Shown here: piece after piece, positions 17,400 through 28,264 of the stretch
How positions within the stretch are numbered: position 1 is the first letter of the stretch
How the letters are laid out: the number at the start of each line of letters is the position of its first letter
From: UBA8752 sp002172485
GTDB lineage: Bacteria; Bacteroidota; Bacteroidia; Flavobacteriales_D; Sanyastnellaceae
Direction of reading: 5' to 3'
Length of the DNA: 64,000 bases
Assembly: GCA_042089915.1 (NCBI GenBank)
Contig: JBELJZ010000013.1
Coordinates: 1 to 64,000 of the forward strand
Notes under the pieces: model-generated
Databases searched by the model: none
Told to the model about the DNA's origin: nothing
What the model saw: only the letters and a program-made list of their open reading frames with translations
Translations under genes and position numbers: made by a program

Positions 17400-18209
17400 A
17401 TGCGCCTTCTCCGCTTCCTCATCAGCCGAACCTTCTGGGTCCAATTGGGCGTGGCAGTGGTGTTGGGGGGAATTGGATTCGTCGCGATGAATGTGGGGTT
17501 GCGGGCCTTCACCCGCCACAGTGAGCGCATTGCCGTCCCAGAAGTTGTCGGCCTGGATCGAACCGGCGCAGCCGTGAGTTTGGAAGCCGCCGGTCTTCGG
17601 TCCGTGGTCATCGACAGCCTCTACAATGCCGACGGGCAGCCCGGTGCTGTGGTCGAGCAGGACCCCGCCGCCGGCGTGGAAGTCAAGGGCACACGCAACG
17701 TGTACCTGACCGTGTACCGTTCGACTCCGCCGAGCGAACGCCTTGAAATTGAGGAAGGCATGGACGCCAACGTCGCCCGCATCCTGCTGGATGTGAAGGG
17801 GTTCGCGTTCCGGGAGCGGTATGCACCGACCGATGAATTGGCCGGTCTCGTTCTCGGTGTCGAGAGCACGGCAGGGGATTCCATCGGTCCGGATGACCGT
17901 TTGCCGAAGGGGGCGGAGTTGGTGTTGGTCATCGGAGAGCGCACGGAGCAGCAGGTGGTGCTGCCGGACTTGGTGGGACGCTCCTTTGGGCAAGCCACCC
18001 GTGCGGTGGAGGAGGCCGGTTTGCTGGAGGGCCGTTGGCGTTGGTCGCGCCTGGCTTTGGATGCGATGGACACGGCCCGCGCCGTCATTGTGAGTCAACT
18101 CCCCGAGTATGTGCCGGGTCGCCAAGTGCGGGCTGGTTCAGAAATCGACCTTGAGATTTTCTTGCCCGAAATTGAGGGCGTAGAGGATTCAGAATCCCTG
18201 TTCGAATGA
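17400..18209 (+). CDS. Membrane-anchored stand-alone PASTA-domain protein
   Basis: Protein of 269 residues with one N-terminal membrane helix (about 11-33). Three PASTA domains follow, beginning near PEVVGLD (48), EEGMDAN (119) and PDLVGRS (183). There is no kinase or transpeptidase domain. PASTA domains bind peptidoglycan fragments in Firmicutes kinases and PBPs; in Bacteroidota such stand-alone proteins are common but uncharacterised. The orientation puts the PASTA array in the periplasm. The stop overlaps the T9SS-cargo gene by ATGA, so the two are probably made together. Confidence 0.85.
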   Translation: MRLLRFLISRTFWVQLGVAVVLGGIGFVAMNVGLRAFTRHSERIAVPEVVGLDRTGAAVSLEAAGLRSVVIDSLYNADGQPGAVVEQDPAAGVEVKGTRNVYLTVYRSTPPSERLEIEEGMDANVARILLDVKGFAFRERYAPTDELAGLVLGVESTAGDSIGPDDRLPKGAELVLVIGERTEQQVVLPDLVGRSFGQATRAVEEAGLLEGRWRWSRLALDAMDTARAVIVSQLPEYVPGRQVRAGSEIDLEIFLPEIEGVEDSESLFE

Positions 18210-20134
18210 AGACTTTGTCCGCTCGCCTGCTGTTTTTGATGCCCGCCCTGGTGGCGGCTGGCCCCGTTCTCTCCCAAGAAGTGGAGCGGGACCTGCAGTT
18301 CGTCCCTGTGTCGGAGTCGCGGTCCGCAGCGGCCCCGTCTGCCCAGCGTGGCGGTGGCAGCCTGACTTTGCCCTTCTTCGACGATTTCGCGTCGCCCACC
18401 TTCGCTGTGGAGGAGGGACCCGCTGAGCTGGTGCGCTGGTCGGATGCGTCGGCCCGACGTACGATGACGTATGCCATCGATGCCCCGACGATCGGCACGG
18501 CCACTTTGGATGGCCTGCGGTTCAACGGGTTTCCTTACGCGTTCAATCCGGACGCCACCGGATGGGCGGACACGTTGACTTCCGAGCCCATCAACCTCGC
18601 CGGCCGGACGCCCGAGGACAACATTTACCTGACCTTCTTCTACCAAGGCGGTGGCCGCGGCAATGCGCCCGATGAGAATGACAGCCTCGTCGTGGAGTTT
18701 CTCGCGCCGGATGGGGGAGATGAATTCGGTTGGACCCAGGTGTGGTCGGACATCGGCGCCGAGATGGACACCTTCGCGTTGGCCGCCATTCACGTGGACC
18801 AGCTCGTCCACCTGCAGGACGGATTCCGTTTCCGATTCCGCAACCACGGGGCGCTGGCCGGCAACGTCGACCTGTGGCACATCGATTATGTGCTGCTCGA
18901 CGACAACCTGAATCCAGACAACCTTGGCTTCTTCGAGGTGGCTTTCGTCGATCCACGCCATGCCCTCACGGCGCCGTATTCCATCATGCCGTGGTCGCAC
19001 TTCCTGTCGGATCCCGCGACCTTCATGCGCGACAGCATGGAAACCCGTCACCGCAACATGAGCGCGTTTCAGGCGGACAACGTCACCTGTGGCCTCAAGG
19101 TCCGCAATGCCGAGACCGGCGTGGTCGAGGATTTCCTGAATCCTTTCTCCAACACCTTCGTCGCCCCGTTTGAGGTCTTCCAAACGCCGTACTACGTGCA
19201 GGAGGGTGCCAATGGCGTCGCCGCAAGTGGGTTTGCTTTCAGCGATCCCGGCAACGACACCGCCGCGACCTTCGAGGTCAGCTTGTACGAGGACGCCATC
19301 GGCATTCTGGAGCAGGAGCGGGTTGGCGTGCCCGACAACGACAGCATCGTCTTCGTCCAAACCTTCCGCAATGAGTACGCTTACGACGACGGCACGGCGG
19401 AGAAAGCGTATGGCCTGACCACGGGGGGTGGAAAGTTGGCGATGCGCTACGACCTCGCGGTGCCCGATACCCTGTATGGTCTGGCCATCCACTTCACGCC
19501 GTACTACGACCAGCAGTCCAACCAGAACTTCCTGCTCCGGGCCTGGGCCGATGACGACGGGATGCCGGGCGAGGAGCTCGGAGAGAACTTCCTGTTTCAC
19601 CAGCCGGCCTACTTCACCGACGGGGCCGATGTGTTCGCTTACTACGAGTATGACGATTCGATTCCGGTGGAAGGCACCGTCCATGTGGGCATGGTGCAGG
19701 AAGCGGGTTTTTCGCTCAACCTGGGATTGGACAAGAACACCGATTACAATTTCACCCGCCTCCACTACCAACTCGGGTTGGGTGCGGAATGGACCCTGTC
19801 CACCATTGAGGGCAGTGTGATGATCCGCCCGGTGTTGCAGGCTGGGGTCGACGACGTGTTTGTCGCCGTCGAAGAGGCCGAGGGTGCAGAGACGCCCTCG
19901 GTGCAGGTTTGGCCCAATCCTGCCCGCGACCGGATGACGGTGCGTTGGGACGGCGCTGAAACGGCGGAACGCTGGACGGTGTTGGACTTGTCCGGACGCG
20001 TCCTCGAATCGGGTCTGTGGCCTTCCAGCGCTGGGCGCATCGAACTGGCGGTCGCCGATTTGCCGCGGGGCATGGCCCTGGTGGTGGTCGAGTCCGCCTC
20101 GGGCCGCCACATTCAACGCATCGCCCTCCACTGA
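18206..20134 (+). CDS. Secreted protein with T9SS type A C-terminal sorting domain
   Basis: Protein of 642 residues. A signal peptide (about 1-24, ending LSQ) precedes a long beta-rich body without recognised catalytic motifs. The C-terminal 75 or so residues form a T9SS type A domain: VQVWPNPARDRMTV, then LSGRVLESG, then a terminal ADLPRGMALVVV-type strand. This signal sends proteins through the GldKLMN-driven T9SS to the surface. Repeated FFYQGGG- and FDDF-type aromatic strands suggest jelly-roll modules. It is coupled to the PASTA gene (ATGA) and to rluD (TGATG). Confidence 0.88.
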   Translation: MKTLSARLLFLMPALVAAGPVLSQEVERDLQFVPVSESRSAAAPSAQRGGGSLTLPFFDDFASPTFAVEEGPAELVRWSDASARRTMTYAIDAPTIGTATLDGLRFNGFPYAFNPDATGWADTLTSEPINLAGRTPEDNIYLTFFYQGGGRGNAPDENDSLVVEFLAPDGGDEFGWTQVWSDIGAEMDTFALAAIHVDQLVHLQDGFRFRFRNHGALAGNVDLWHIDYVLLDDNLNPDNLGFFEVAFVDPRHALTAPYSIMPWSHFLSDPATFMRDSMETRHRNMSAFQADNVTCGLKVRNAETGVVEDFLNPFSNTFVAPFEVFQTPYYVQEGANGVAASGFAFSDPGNDTAATFEVSLYEDAIGILEQERVGVPDNDSIVFVQTFRNEYAYDDGTAEKAYGLTTGGGKLAMRYDLAVPDTLYGLAIHFTPYYDQQSNQNFLLRAWADDDGMPGEELGENFLFHQPAYFTDGADVFAYYEYDDSIPVEGTVHVGMVQEAGFSLNLGLDKNTDYNFTRLHYQLGLGAEWTLSTIEGSVMIRPVLQAGVDDVFVAVEEAEGAETPSVQVWPNPARDRMTVRWDGAETAERWTVLDLSGRVLESGLWPSSAGRIELAVADLPRGMALVVVESASGRHIQRIALH

Positions 20135-21177
20135 TGGCGGAAGACACCCCGGAAGCGAACCTGCCCGACGGGGACGAGCTGTTCGAGCACCACCGCATCG
20201 TGGCCGACAAGGGCCAGAGTTTGCTGCGTGTCGACAAGTTCCTCTTCAACCTTCTTCCCAACACGTCGCGCAACCGGCTGCAGATGGCCGCCAAGAGTGG
20301 CTATGTGCGCGTCAATGGCAAAGCGGTCAAGTCCAACTACAAAGTCCGTCCCCACGACATCGTGACCCTCGAGCTGCCGCAGCCTGTGCGGGAGTTCGAA
20401 TTGATCGCGGAGGACATCCCCCTCGACATTCGGTATGAAGACGTGGATGTGGCTGTGTTGCACAAACCTGCTGGCCTCGTGGTGCACCCCGGATTCGGCA
20501 ACTTCAACGGCACCTTGGTCAACGGCCTGCTGTACCACTTTGAGCAGCTGCCCACCGCCGAAGGCCAGCCGGCACCGCGGCCGGGTCTGGTCCACCGTCT
20601 CGACAAGGACACGACGGGCCTGATGGTGATCGGCAAGACCGAGCACGCCATGGTGTCGTTGAGCGAGCAGTTTTTTGAACGCACCACGGAGCGTCGGTAC
20701 CACGCCCTCGTGTGGGGGGACGTCGCAGAGGACGGCACGGTGGAAGGCCACATCGGGCGGTCGCACAAGGACCGCAAGGTGCAGGCTGTCTTTCCTGAAG
20801 GGGAGGAGGGCAAGCACGCCGTGACGCACTACCGCGTCCTCGAGCGGTTGGGTCCGGTCACCTTGGTGGAATGCAAGCTGGAGACGGGCCGCACGCACCA
20901 GATCCGGGTGCACATGCAGTACATCGGCCACCCGCTCTTCGGCGACAAGACCTACGGTGGCGCACAGATTGTGAAAGGATTGCCCAGCGGCAAGTACAAT
21001 CAGTTCATTGCCAACAGCTTTGACATTCTGCCCCGCCAGGCGTTGCACGCGAAGTCTCTCGGCTTCACCCATCCGGGCAGCGGGGAGTTCATGCAATTCG
21101 AGGGTGAGCTCCCGGAGGACATGAGCACGGTGTTGGCGCGCTGGCGCCGATACCTCGGGGCCACAACGGCCCCCTGA
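20134..21177 (+). CDS. rluD: RluA/RluD-family pseudouridine synthase
   Basis: Protein of 347 residues with an S4 RNA-binding domain (about 30-80) and an RluA-family catalytic domain. The active-site motif HRLDKDTTG is at 154-162 (catalytic Asp157), and GRTHQIRVH lies further on. In RluD this enzyme modifies helix 69 of 23S rRNA. The RluD assignment over RluA/RluC is by overall form only. The start at 20134 overlaps the previous stop as TGATG. Confidence 0.88.
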   Translation: MAEDTPEANLPDGDELFEHHRIVADKGQSLLRVDKFLFNLLPNTSRNRLQMAAKSGYVRVNGKAVKSNYKVRPHDIVTLELPQPVREFELIAEDIPLDIRYEDVDVAVLHKPAGLVVHPGFGNFNGTLVNGLLYHFEQLPTAEGQPAPRPGLVHRLDKDTTGLMVIGKTEHAMVSLSEQFFERTTERRYHALVWGDVAEDGTVEGHIGRSHKDRKVQAVFPEGEEGKHAVTHYRVLERLGPVTLVECKLETGRTHQIRVHMQYIGHPLFGDKTYGGAQIVKGLPSGKYNQFIANSFDILPRQALHAKSLGFTHPGSGEFMQFEGELPEDMSTVLARWRRYLGATTAP

Positions 21178-21250
21178 TTCAGTCGAGTGTCACGCTCAGC
21201 GCCCGGGGCAGGGTTTCCACGGGAACGGCAAATCCGATACAACCATTGTG

Positions 21251-23227
<1,977 letters not shown>

Positions 23228-23243
23228 GGGGCCGGTGGCAATG

Positions 23244-23269
23244 AAAAACGCCCACAAAGGTGGGCGTTT
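23244..23269 (-). terminator. Rho-independent terminator after gldN
   Basis: A perfect 10-bp inverted repeat (23246-23255 with 23260-23269, core CGCCCAC/GTGGGCG) closes on a 4-base loop. On the minus strand the stem runs into a five-T tract (23248-23244). It lies 26 bases past the gldN stop codon, so it ends the sprF-gldKLMN transcript before the ABC-F gene. Confidence 0.9.
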
Positions 23270-23294
23270 CTCGGTGTTCGTTCAGCGTGGCCGA

Positions 23295-24152
23295 TCAGTA
23301 ATGCCAGAGGTCATGCTCAATCGTGAAGAGCTCGTCCTTGATGCGCTCGGATTCGAGCAGGGCATCGAGGCCTTGTGCATAGTCATTGATGGACCGGTCG
23401 AAGACGTTGGTCTCCTTGATGATGTAGCTCGAGAAGTACCGCTTCTGGAAGATCTCCTCAAACGTCCGGCGCTGCGCATCGTTCTCGTAGTTGTAGCACT
23501 CCGAGTTGGCGAAGACGTAACGGCATTCGGGGTAGTAGAGCCAGAAGAGGGGGGCCAAACCCTGGCTGTTGCCTTCGTCGTCCTTCTTCTCAATGATGGG
23601 CGCAACGCCGATGATGCGAATGTGCCGTTGGCTGCGCTGGCGGTCCCACACCCAATCTTCCTTGACCCGGTAGCGGACGATGTCCTGGCTGTTGATGGAT
23701 GTCTGCGCTTCCATCGAGCCGATGACCTCACCGGTCACAGGATCAAACTGGGGAATGATGACAATGGGATTCAGCAGGGAATCGATTTGCGTCCCGCTGA
23801 GGGGGTAGCGGAATTCGTCATCGTCACCAGCAGGTCCAGTTCCGTAAGCGGTCAAGGAGCCTTCCACCTCGAGGGCGTAGCGGATGACATCGAAGAGATT
23901 CTTCCGGTCCTCGATCGGGTCGACCGGGAAGTAGAACATCTGGTTGATCTTCTGGCGAAGGTCGATGTCCTGCCAAATGCGGCGCACGTACATCACGTCC
24001 GCCTCACGCAGGGAAGGATAGGGAATCACCCGCTTCGTGAGGTTGGTTTCCTTCACGTAAGCACCGTCGAGGACGGTCTGGGTCTGGGCCTCCACCGCAA
24101 AGGCGGCCAGGAGAACGCAGACGAGGGTCACGAGATGGCGTGCTGCTTTCAT
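23295..24152 (-). CDS. gldN: T9SS/gliding protein GldN
   Basis: Periplasmic protein of 285 residues with a signal peptide ending at VEAQ (about 22). It follows gldM after one base and is the last gene of the T9SS core operon. In F. johnsoniae and Porphyromonas (PorN), GldN and the lipoprotein GldK form rings under the outer membrane linked to the GldLM motor. Family blocks such as DVMYVRRIWQDIDLRQKINQ-type text (around residue 53) and the tyrosine-rich LFWLYYPECRY are present. A terminator follows. Confidence 0.95.
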   Translation of the reverse strand: MKAARHLVTLVCVLLAAFAVEAQTQTVLDGAYVKETNLTKRVIPYPSLREADVMYVRRIWQDIDLRQKINQMFYFPVDPIEDRKNLFDVIRYALEVEGSLTAYGTGPAGDDDEFRYPLSGTQIDSLLNPIVIIPQFDPVTGEVIGSMEAQTSINSQDIVRYRVKEDWVWDRQRSQRHIRIIGVAPIIEKKDDEGNSQGLAPLFWLYYPECRYVFANSECYNYENDAQRRTFEEIFQKRYFSSYIIKETNVFDRSINDYAQGLDALLESERIKDELFTIEHDLWHY

Positions 24153-24153
24153 A

Positions 24154-25869
24154 TCAGATCACTTTGAGTTTCATGGTGGGCAAGGCGCGCTCCGTGCCGT
24201 CCGGCATGGAAACGACGATGTCCTCGATGTACACGACCGAGCCCCGTCCCACGGTACGGAAGAGCTCTTTCATGTTGGACGTCACCATGTTGGAGTTGCT
24301 GCTCTGCTCGACGAAGGTACCGCCTTTGGTAACGGTCACGTTGAAGCGCTTCACGCGCACTTCCACGTCGAAGTCGAAGTTCTCCATGAGGGCACCCACG
24401 GACGGGGCGTTTTCCAGGAGGACTTTCGTGATGGTCTTGTCTGCTGGCTTCTTGCCCGCGAAGCGGGGAGACGGGTCGGGAATCCGCTTCACGCGGAATT
24501 CGCGGCCGGGCAGGCTTTTCTTGCTGCCATCCGGGAGGGTGGCCGTCACGACAATCTCGGCTTCGCCACCGGCACCGGGTTCCACGATGAAGGTTTCTCC
24601 ATCGGGCTTGATGCGGTGACCTCCGGTGATGCGGACATCGAGCTTGTCGCTGCTGACACCCGGAACCGAAATCTCCACGGGGTTGGGAACGCCGCGGTAG
24701 AACACATTCATCTTGGTCGGACTCACCACGAGGGCAGGCTCAGCCACGGTGAACTCCGGGGTGAAGAAGGGGTAGTCGCCGACGTTTCCGTCGGGTCCCT
24801 GGAACCGGATGAGGCCTTTGTAGTTCTTCTCGCCGAGCTGCATGCCCTTGGTGGAGATGCGGAGCTTGCCCAAACCACCTTCGATGGCGAGCGGGTCCTT
24901 GCCATCATAAGCGAGCAGGGTGGAGTCCTGTCCGTCAAAGGCACGGTCGTCGACGAAGATGTCCGGGCTGTTTGTGGCGTCAAACGCGGCCAACAGCACA
25001 TCGGCGCGGAAGCTGTCGCCCCGAAGGATGTAGTTGCTCTCTGGCACCACGAGGGGCATCAGGTTGGTAAACTTGTAACTCTTGCCCTCAATGCCGGCGA
25101 TGAGCTCGGTCATCATGTTGGACTTGGCATTCTCCACGTCGATCTGCAGCTTGGACAGGATCGGAATGACCGCTGCGATCGGTACGTCGAAGAAGTTGGC
25201 CGCTTCCCACAGCACTTCGTTGCCGTCCTCCATTTCGTTGGGGTAGACGAAGGTCTGCTCGAGGGAGGCCTTGAGTCCGGGGGACACTTTGAATTCGTTT
25301 CCCACGAAGTCTGTGAAGGACACGCCTTTCATTGCTTCGCGGAAGGCCTCCAACTTTTGCTTGAGGTCCCGGGCGGTGAAGTCTCCTTCTTTCGGGCTGC
25401 CTGGCTCGGAGCCGACGAGGTAGGCCGTGATTTCCTGGTACTCGTCCTTTTTCTCGAGGTACTGGATGCTCAGCGCGGTGTCCTTGCGGGTCCGCTGGTC
25501 CATCGCGATGTACTTGGACAAGTCCCCACCGGCTTCCACGACGGCTCGTTCGCCACTCGCCACGGCCATGATGTTGGCCTTGAGCTGGGTAATGTGGTTG
25601 TAGAGGTCATCCGCTTGGCTGTCGACGGCCTTGGCGGCGTCGTAGTACGGTTTGACTTTCTGCTGGTCTTGGAGGTACTTGGCCTCAAAGTCCAGCATGG
25701 TCTCGCGGGATTTGCCTTGGATGGTCTGATCGGTCTTGCGCAGACCGTTTTCGACCTTGACGAATCCGTTGAGGATCTCCTTGGAGATGTTCAGTGCCAG
25801 AAGTGCGGTCAGGACGAGGTACATCATCCCGATCATCTTCTGACGCGGCGTTTCTTTCGCTCCTGCCAT
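24154..25869 (-). CDS. gldM: T9SS motor protein GldM
   Basis: Protein of 571 residues with a single N-terminal transmembrane helix (about 12-30, MMYLVLTALLALNIS) and a long periplasmic part of coiled and immunoglobulin-like domains. GldM dimers form the rotor shaft of the GldLM proton-driven motor that powers T9SS secretion and gliding. The start MAGAKETPRQKMIGMMYLVL fits the family exactly. It follows gldL by 26 bases and precedes gldN by one base. The conserved helix and full length indicate a working gene. Confidence 0.96.
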   Translation of the reverse strand: MAGAKETPRQKMIGMMYLVLTALLALNISKEILNGFVKVENGLRKTDQTIQGKSRETMLDFEAKYLQDQQKVKPYYDAAKAVDSQADDLYNHITQLKANIMAVASGERAVVEAGGDLSKYIAMDQRTRKDTALSIQYLEKKDEYQEITAYLVGSEPGSPKEGDFTARDLKQKLEAFREAMKGVSFTDFVGNEFKVSPGLKASLEQTFVYPNEMEDGNEVLWEAANFFDVPIAAVIPILSKLQIDVENAKSNMMTELIAGIEGKSYKFTNLMPLVVPESNYILRGDSFRADVLLAAFDATNSPDIFVDDRAFDGQDSTLLAYDGKDPLAIEGGLGKLRISTKGMQLGEKNYKGLIRFQGPDGNVGDYPFFTPEFTVAEPALVVSPTKMNVFYRGVPNPVEISVPGVSSDKLDVRITGGHRIKPDGETFIVEPGAGGEAEIVVTATLPDGSKKSLPGREFRVKRIPDPSPRFAGKKPADKTITKVLLENAPSVGALMENFDFDVEVRVKRFNVTVTKGGTFVEQSSNSNMVTSNMKELFRTVGRGSVVYIEDIVVSMPDGTERALPTMKLKVI

Positions 25870-25895
25870 GATCTCAGTGTGTGGTCAGGGCCGAA

Positions 25896-26711
25896 TCAGC
25901 CGCGGGAATTGCCCATGGCGTTGAGCATGTTGGCGTAGACCGTATTGAGGGCCTCGAGGTTGGAGGAGAGCTCGGCGATGTTGTCCTTGTATTTCTTGGT
26001 GTCCTCGACGCTGTCGTTGAGGTTCTGGACCAATGCGCTCATGCCATCGAAGAGTTGGCGGCTGGTTTCCATCTGCTGAAGCTGCGCCTCGTACATGCCG
26101 TTGAGGCTCGAGAGGTTTTCGTGCATCTTCTGCAATTGCGCTCCAGCGTTTGCACTCATTTCCTTATTGTCGGAGAGGCCGGTCAGGGACTCGCTCACCG
26201 AGCTGTAGGTGTCGGTCAGGTTGTTGACCTTTTCCGTGGCGGAGCGGAGGGCGCCTCCGTACTCGCTGGTGGCGGCGGCCGCATCGGTCACTTCGCTGAG
26301 CTGCATGGCTTGGTCGCCCAAGTGGCGCATGCCGTCTCCAAGACGGGAGAGGACCGCGTTGTCCACACCGGCGTCCTTGAGCATGTCGTCCAGTTGGTCG
26401 ACCGGCTTCTTGGGACCGGCTTCGGCGTCATCGTCTGCAAGCTCTGGGTAGACGAGTTCCCACTTCGGCTCCTTGTGCGGGGGTTCGAAAGCGGACATGA
26501 AGAAGATGAAGGCCTCCGTACCCAGTCCGATGATCAACATCTCGGAAGCACCTTCCCAGTGCTCAATCTTGAACAACGCACCGACAATCACAATGGCAGC
26601 ACCCCATCCATAGAGCTTCGCCATGAAAGACTTCCAGGCCTTTCCGCCGATTCCTCCTTTCTGTTTCTTCTTCGGGCCGCCAGCTGCGGGGCTCTTCTTC
26701 GTTTTCGCCAT
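25896..26711 (-). CDS. gldL: T9SS motor protein GldL
   Basis: Inner-membrane protein of 271 residues. Two transmembrane helices lie at about 32-48 and 57-75, with the intervening FKIEHWEGA segment containing the conserved glutamate implicated in proton use. A cytoplasmic tail with coiled-coil helices (about 120-270) follows. GldL is the stator partner of GldM. The N-terminus is very lysine- and glycine-rich. It lies 83 bases after gldK and 26 before gldM, inside the gldKLMN operon. Confidence 0.96.
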   Translation of the reverse strand: MAKTKKSPAAGGPKKKQKGGIGGKAWKSFMAKLYGWGAAIVIVGALFKIEHWEGASEMLIIGLGTEAFIFFMSAFEPPHKEPKWELVYPELADDDAEAGPKKPVDQLDDMLKDAGVDNAVLSRLGDGMRHLGDQAMQLSEVTDAAAATSEYGGALRSATEKVNNLTDTYSSVSESLTGLSDNKEMSANAGAQLQKMHENLSSLNGMYEAQLQQMETSRQLFDGMSALVQNLNDSVEDTKKYKDNIAELSSNLEALNTVYANMLNAMGNSRG

Positions 26712-26794
26712 GTTTTCTTGCAGGTTATGATTGCGGAAGCTTTCAGGCGGGTTTCAGGCGCCGTGGGTAGGAGCTTCCAAGAGGGTCTTGAGGA

Positions 26795-28162
26795 TTAATT
26801 GAAGTCTTCCGGATCCACATTCTTACCGCGGCCGAGGTAGCTCATGGCACTGCGGAATCCGATATACGATTTGGCAGTGTCCTGGTACTCGAAGGAACGG
26901 GTACCGGTCTGGCAATAGTATCCGATGTCTTTCCAACTGCCGCCGCGAATGACCTTGCGCTTGAGGCTCGGCGGATCGTCGGCCATGGCATTGTATTCGT
27001 ACTCGGGGCTCATGTCGTGGCTGAAGTCATACACCGTCTCGTCGAAGGCCGTGTTGGTCCACTCGGCGACGTTGCCGGACATCTGGTAGAGACCGTAGTC
27101 GTTCGGGCTGTAGCTCTCGATTGGCACCGTGTGGCAACCCGCATCCTCGACGTAGTCACCCCGCATCGGCTTGAAGTTGGCCAATGGGCAACCGTAAATG
27201 TTGCGGATGTACGGACCGCCCCAAGGGAAGGGAGCGAGATCGAGTCCACCGCGGGCCGCGAACTCCCATTCGGCTTCGCTGGGCAGGCGGAACTTTTGGA
27301 CCATGGTTTCGCCGTTCTGGCGCTTCCATGTGGCCAACAGTTGGGTTCTCCAAGCATTGAAGGCCCGGGCTTGACCCCAGGTCACACCGACGACAGGGTA
27401 GTCGTCGTAAGCGGGGTGCCAGAAGTAGGTCTCCGTCAGCGGCTCGTTGAATCCGTATGTGAAGTCGCGCATCCAGCAGAGGGTGTCGGGGTAGACGTTG
27501 GTGTTCTCCTCGATCACGAACTGCGCACGGTCATTGTGGCCCCGGATGCTGTTGAGTTGTCCGAGTTCGTTGGGCTCGTTGATCTCGTAATCGAGACCGC
27601 TCTTCTGGGCAGCAGCTTGCAGGTTGATCCAGAAGTACTTGAAGTTCAACTTCCGGGTATCGAGCTGCTTCTGGTCGTAGAAACGGTCAGATCCCTGGTA
27701 GAAGAACTCGTCATAGAGGGCGTCGAAGATGTCCTCGTTTTCCCAGTCAATCGGCTCTTCCCAATTGAGGATGTACCCCTTGTTGATGAACCGGTCCAGT
27801 TCACGGCCTTGGGCGTCCTCCGTGGTGAAGTATTCCTCGAAGTCATTCTCCTGGAGCACGTCGCGGTAGAGGCTGTCGCGCACCCAGTAGATGAATTGGC
27901 GGTACTCGTTGTTCGAGATCTCGTGGATGTCGATGTAGAACGCAGGCACGGTCACGGTTTTGGACCGGGAGGTCAGGGCGTAGGGAACGTCCTGGTCACT
28001 CGGACCCATCGTGTAAGAGCCGTAATGGATGTAGTTCATCCCGTAGGGATTCACTTGCACCCAGTCCTCGCGCGGGTAAACCCCGACCACCTCACCGGCA
28101 GGGCCGCCGTAGCAGCTGGCCAGCGTGATGGCGCACAAGGCGATGATTGCAGCATTTCTCAT
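26795..28162 (-). CDS. gldK: T9SS/gliding lipoprotein GldK
   Basis: Lipoprotein of 455 residues with lipobox LASC (Cys17). The body is a formylglycine-generating-enzyme (FGE/sulfatase-modifying) fold, with blocks VVGVTWGQARAFNAW, RLPSEAEWEFAARGG and MSGNVAEWT. In T9SS the fold is structural rather than enzymatic. GldK (PorK) associates with GldN under the outer membrane. The start at 28162 gives a correct lipoprotein signal; an upstream in-frame start does not. It is the first gene of the gldKLMN group, about 100 bases after porP/sprF. Confidence 0.95.
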   Translation of the reverse strand: MRNAAIIALCAITLASCYGGPAGEVVGVYPREDWVQVNPYGMNYIHYGSYTMGPSDQDVPYALTSRSKTVTVPAFYIDIHEISNNEYRQFIYWVRDSLYRDVLQENDFEEYFTTEDAQGRELDRFINKGYILNWEEPIDWENEDIFDALYDEFFYQGSDRFYDQKQLDTRKLNFKYFWINLQAAAQKSGLDYEINEPNELGQLNSIRGHNDRAQFVIEENTNVYPDTLCWMRDFTYGFNEPLTETYFWHPAYDDYPVVGVTWGQARAFNAWRTQLLATWKRQNGETMVQKFRLPSEAEWEFAARGGLDLAPFPWGGPYIRNIYGCPLANFKPMRGDYVEDAGCHTVPIESYSPNDYGLYQMSGNVAEWTNTAFDETVYDFSHDMSPEYEYNAMADDPPSLKRKVIRGGSWKDIGYYCQTGTRSFEYQDTAKSYIGFRSAMSYLGRGKNVDPEDFN

Positions 28163-28264
28163 GGTTTCTATCCTTTGTCGAACGATTCCGTTCAGCAGTT
28201 GCGGCTTGCAGGTCACACAACTACGTTAAACTCAACGTGCAGGTTTCGTCATTTCGTGCCCGGC

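Noticed and set aside
15084..18125. A 1013-codon open frame on the minus strand opposite purL and the PASTA gene
   Set aside because: It mirrors the codons of purL in high-G+C DNA, has no family features and is full of low-complexity His/Arg/Ala sequence; purL on the other strand is certain.
23256..23258. TTG upstream start for the ABC-F gene
   Set aside because: It lies in the loop of the gldN terminator hairpin; the ATG at 23227 gives the family N-terminus.
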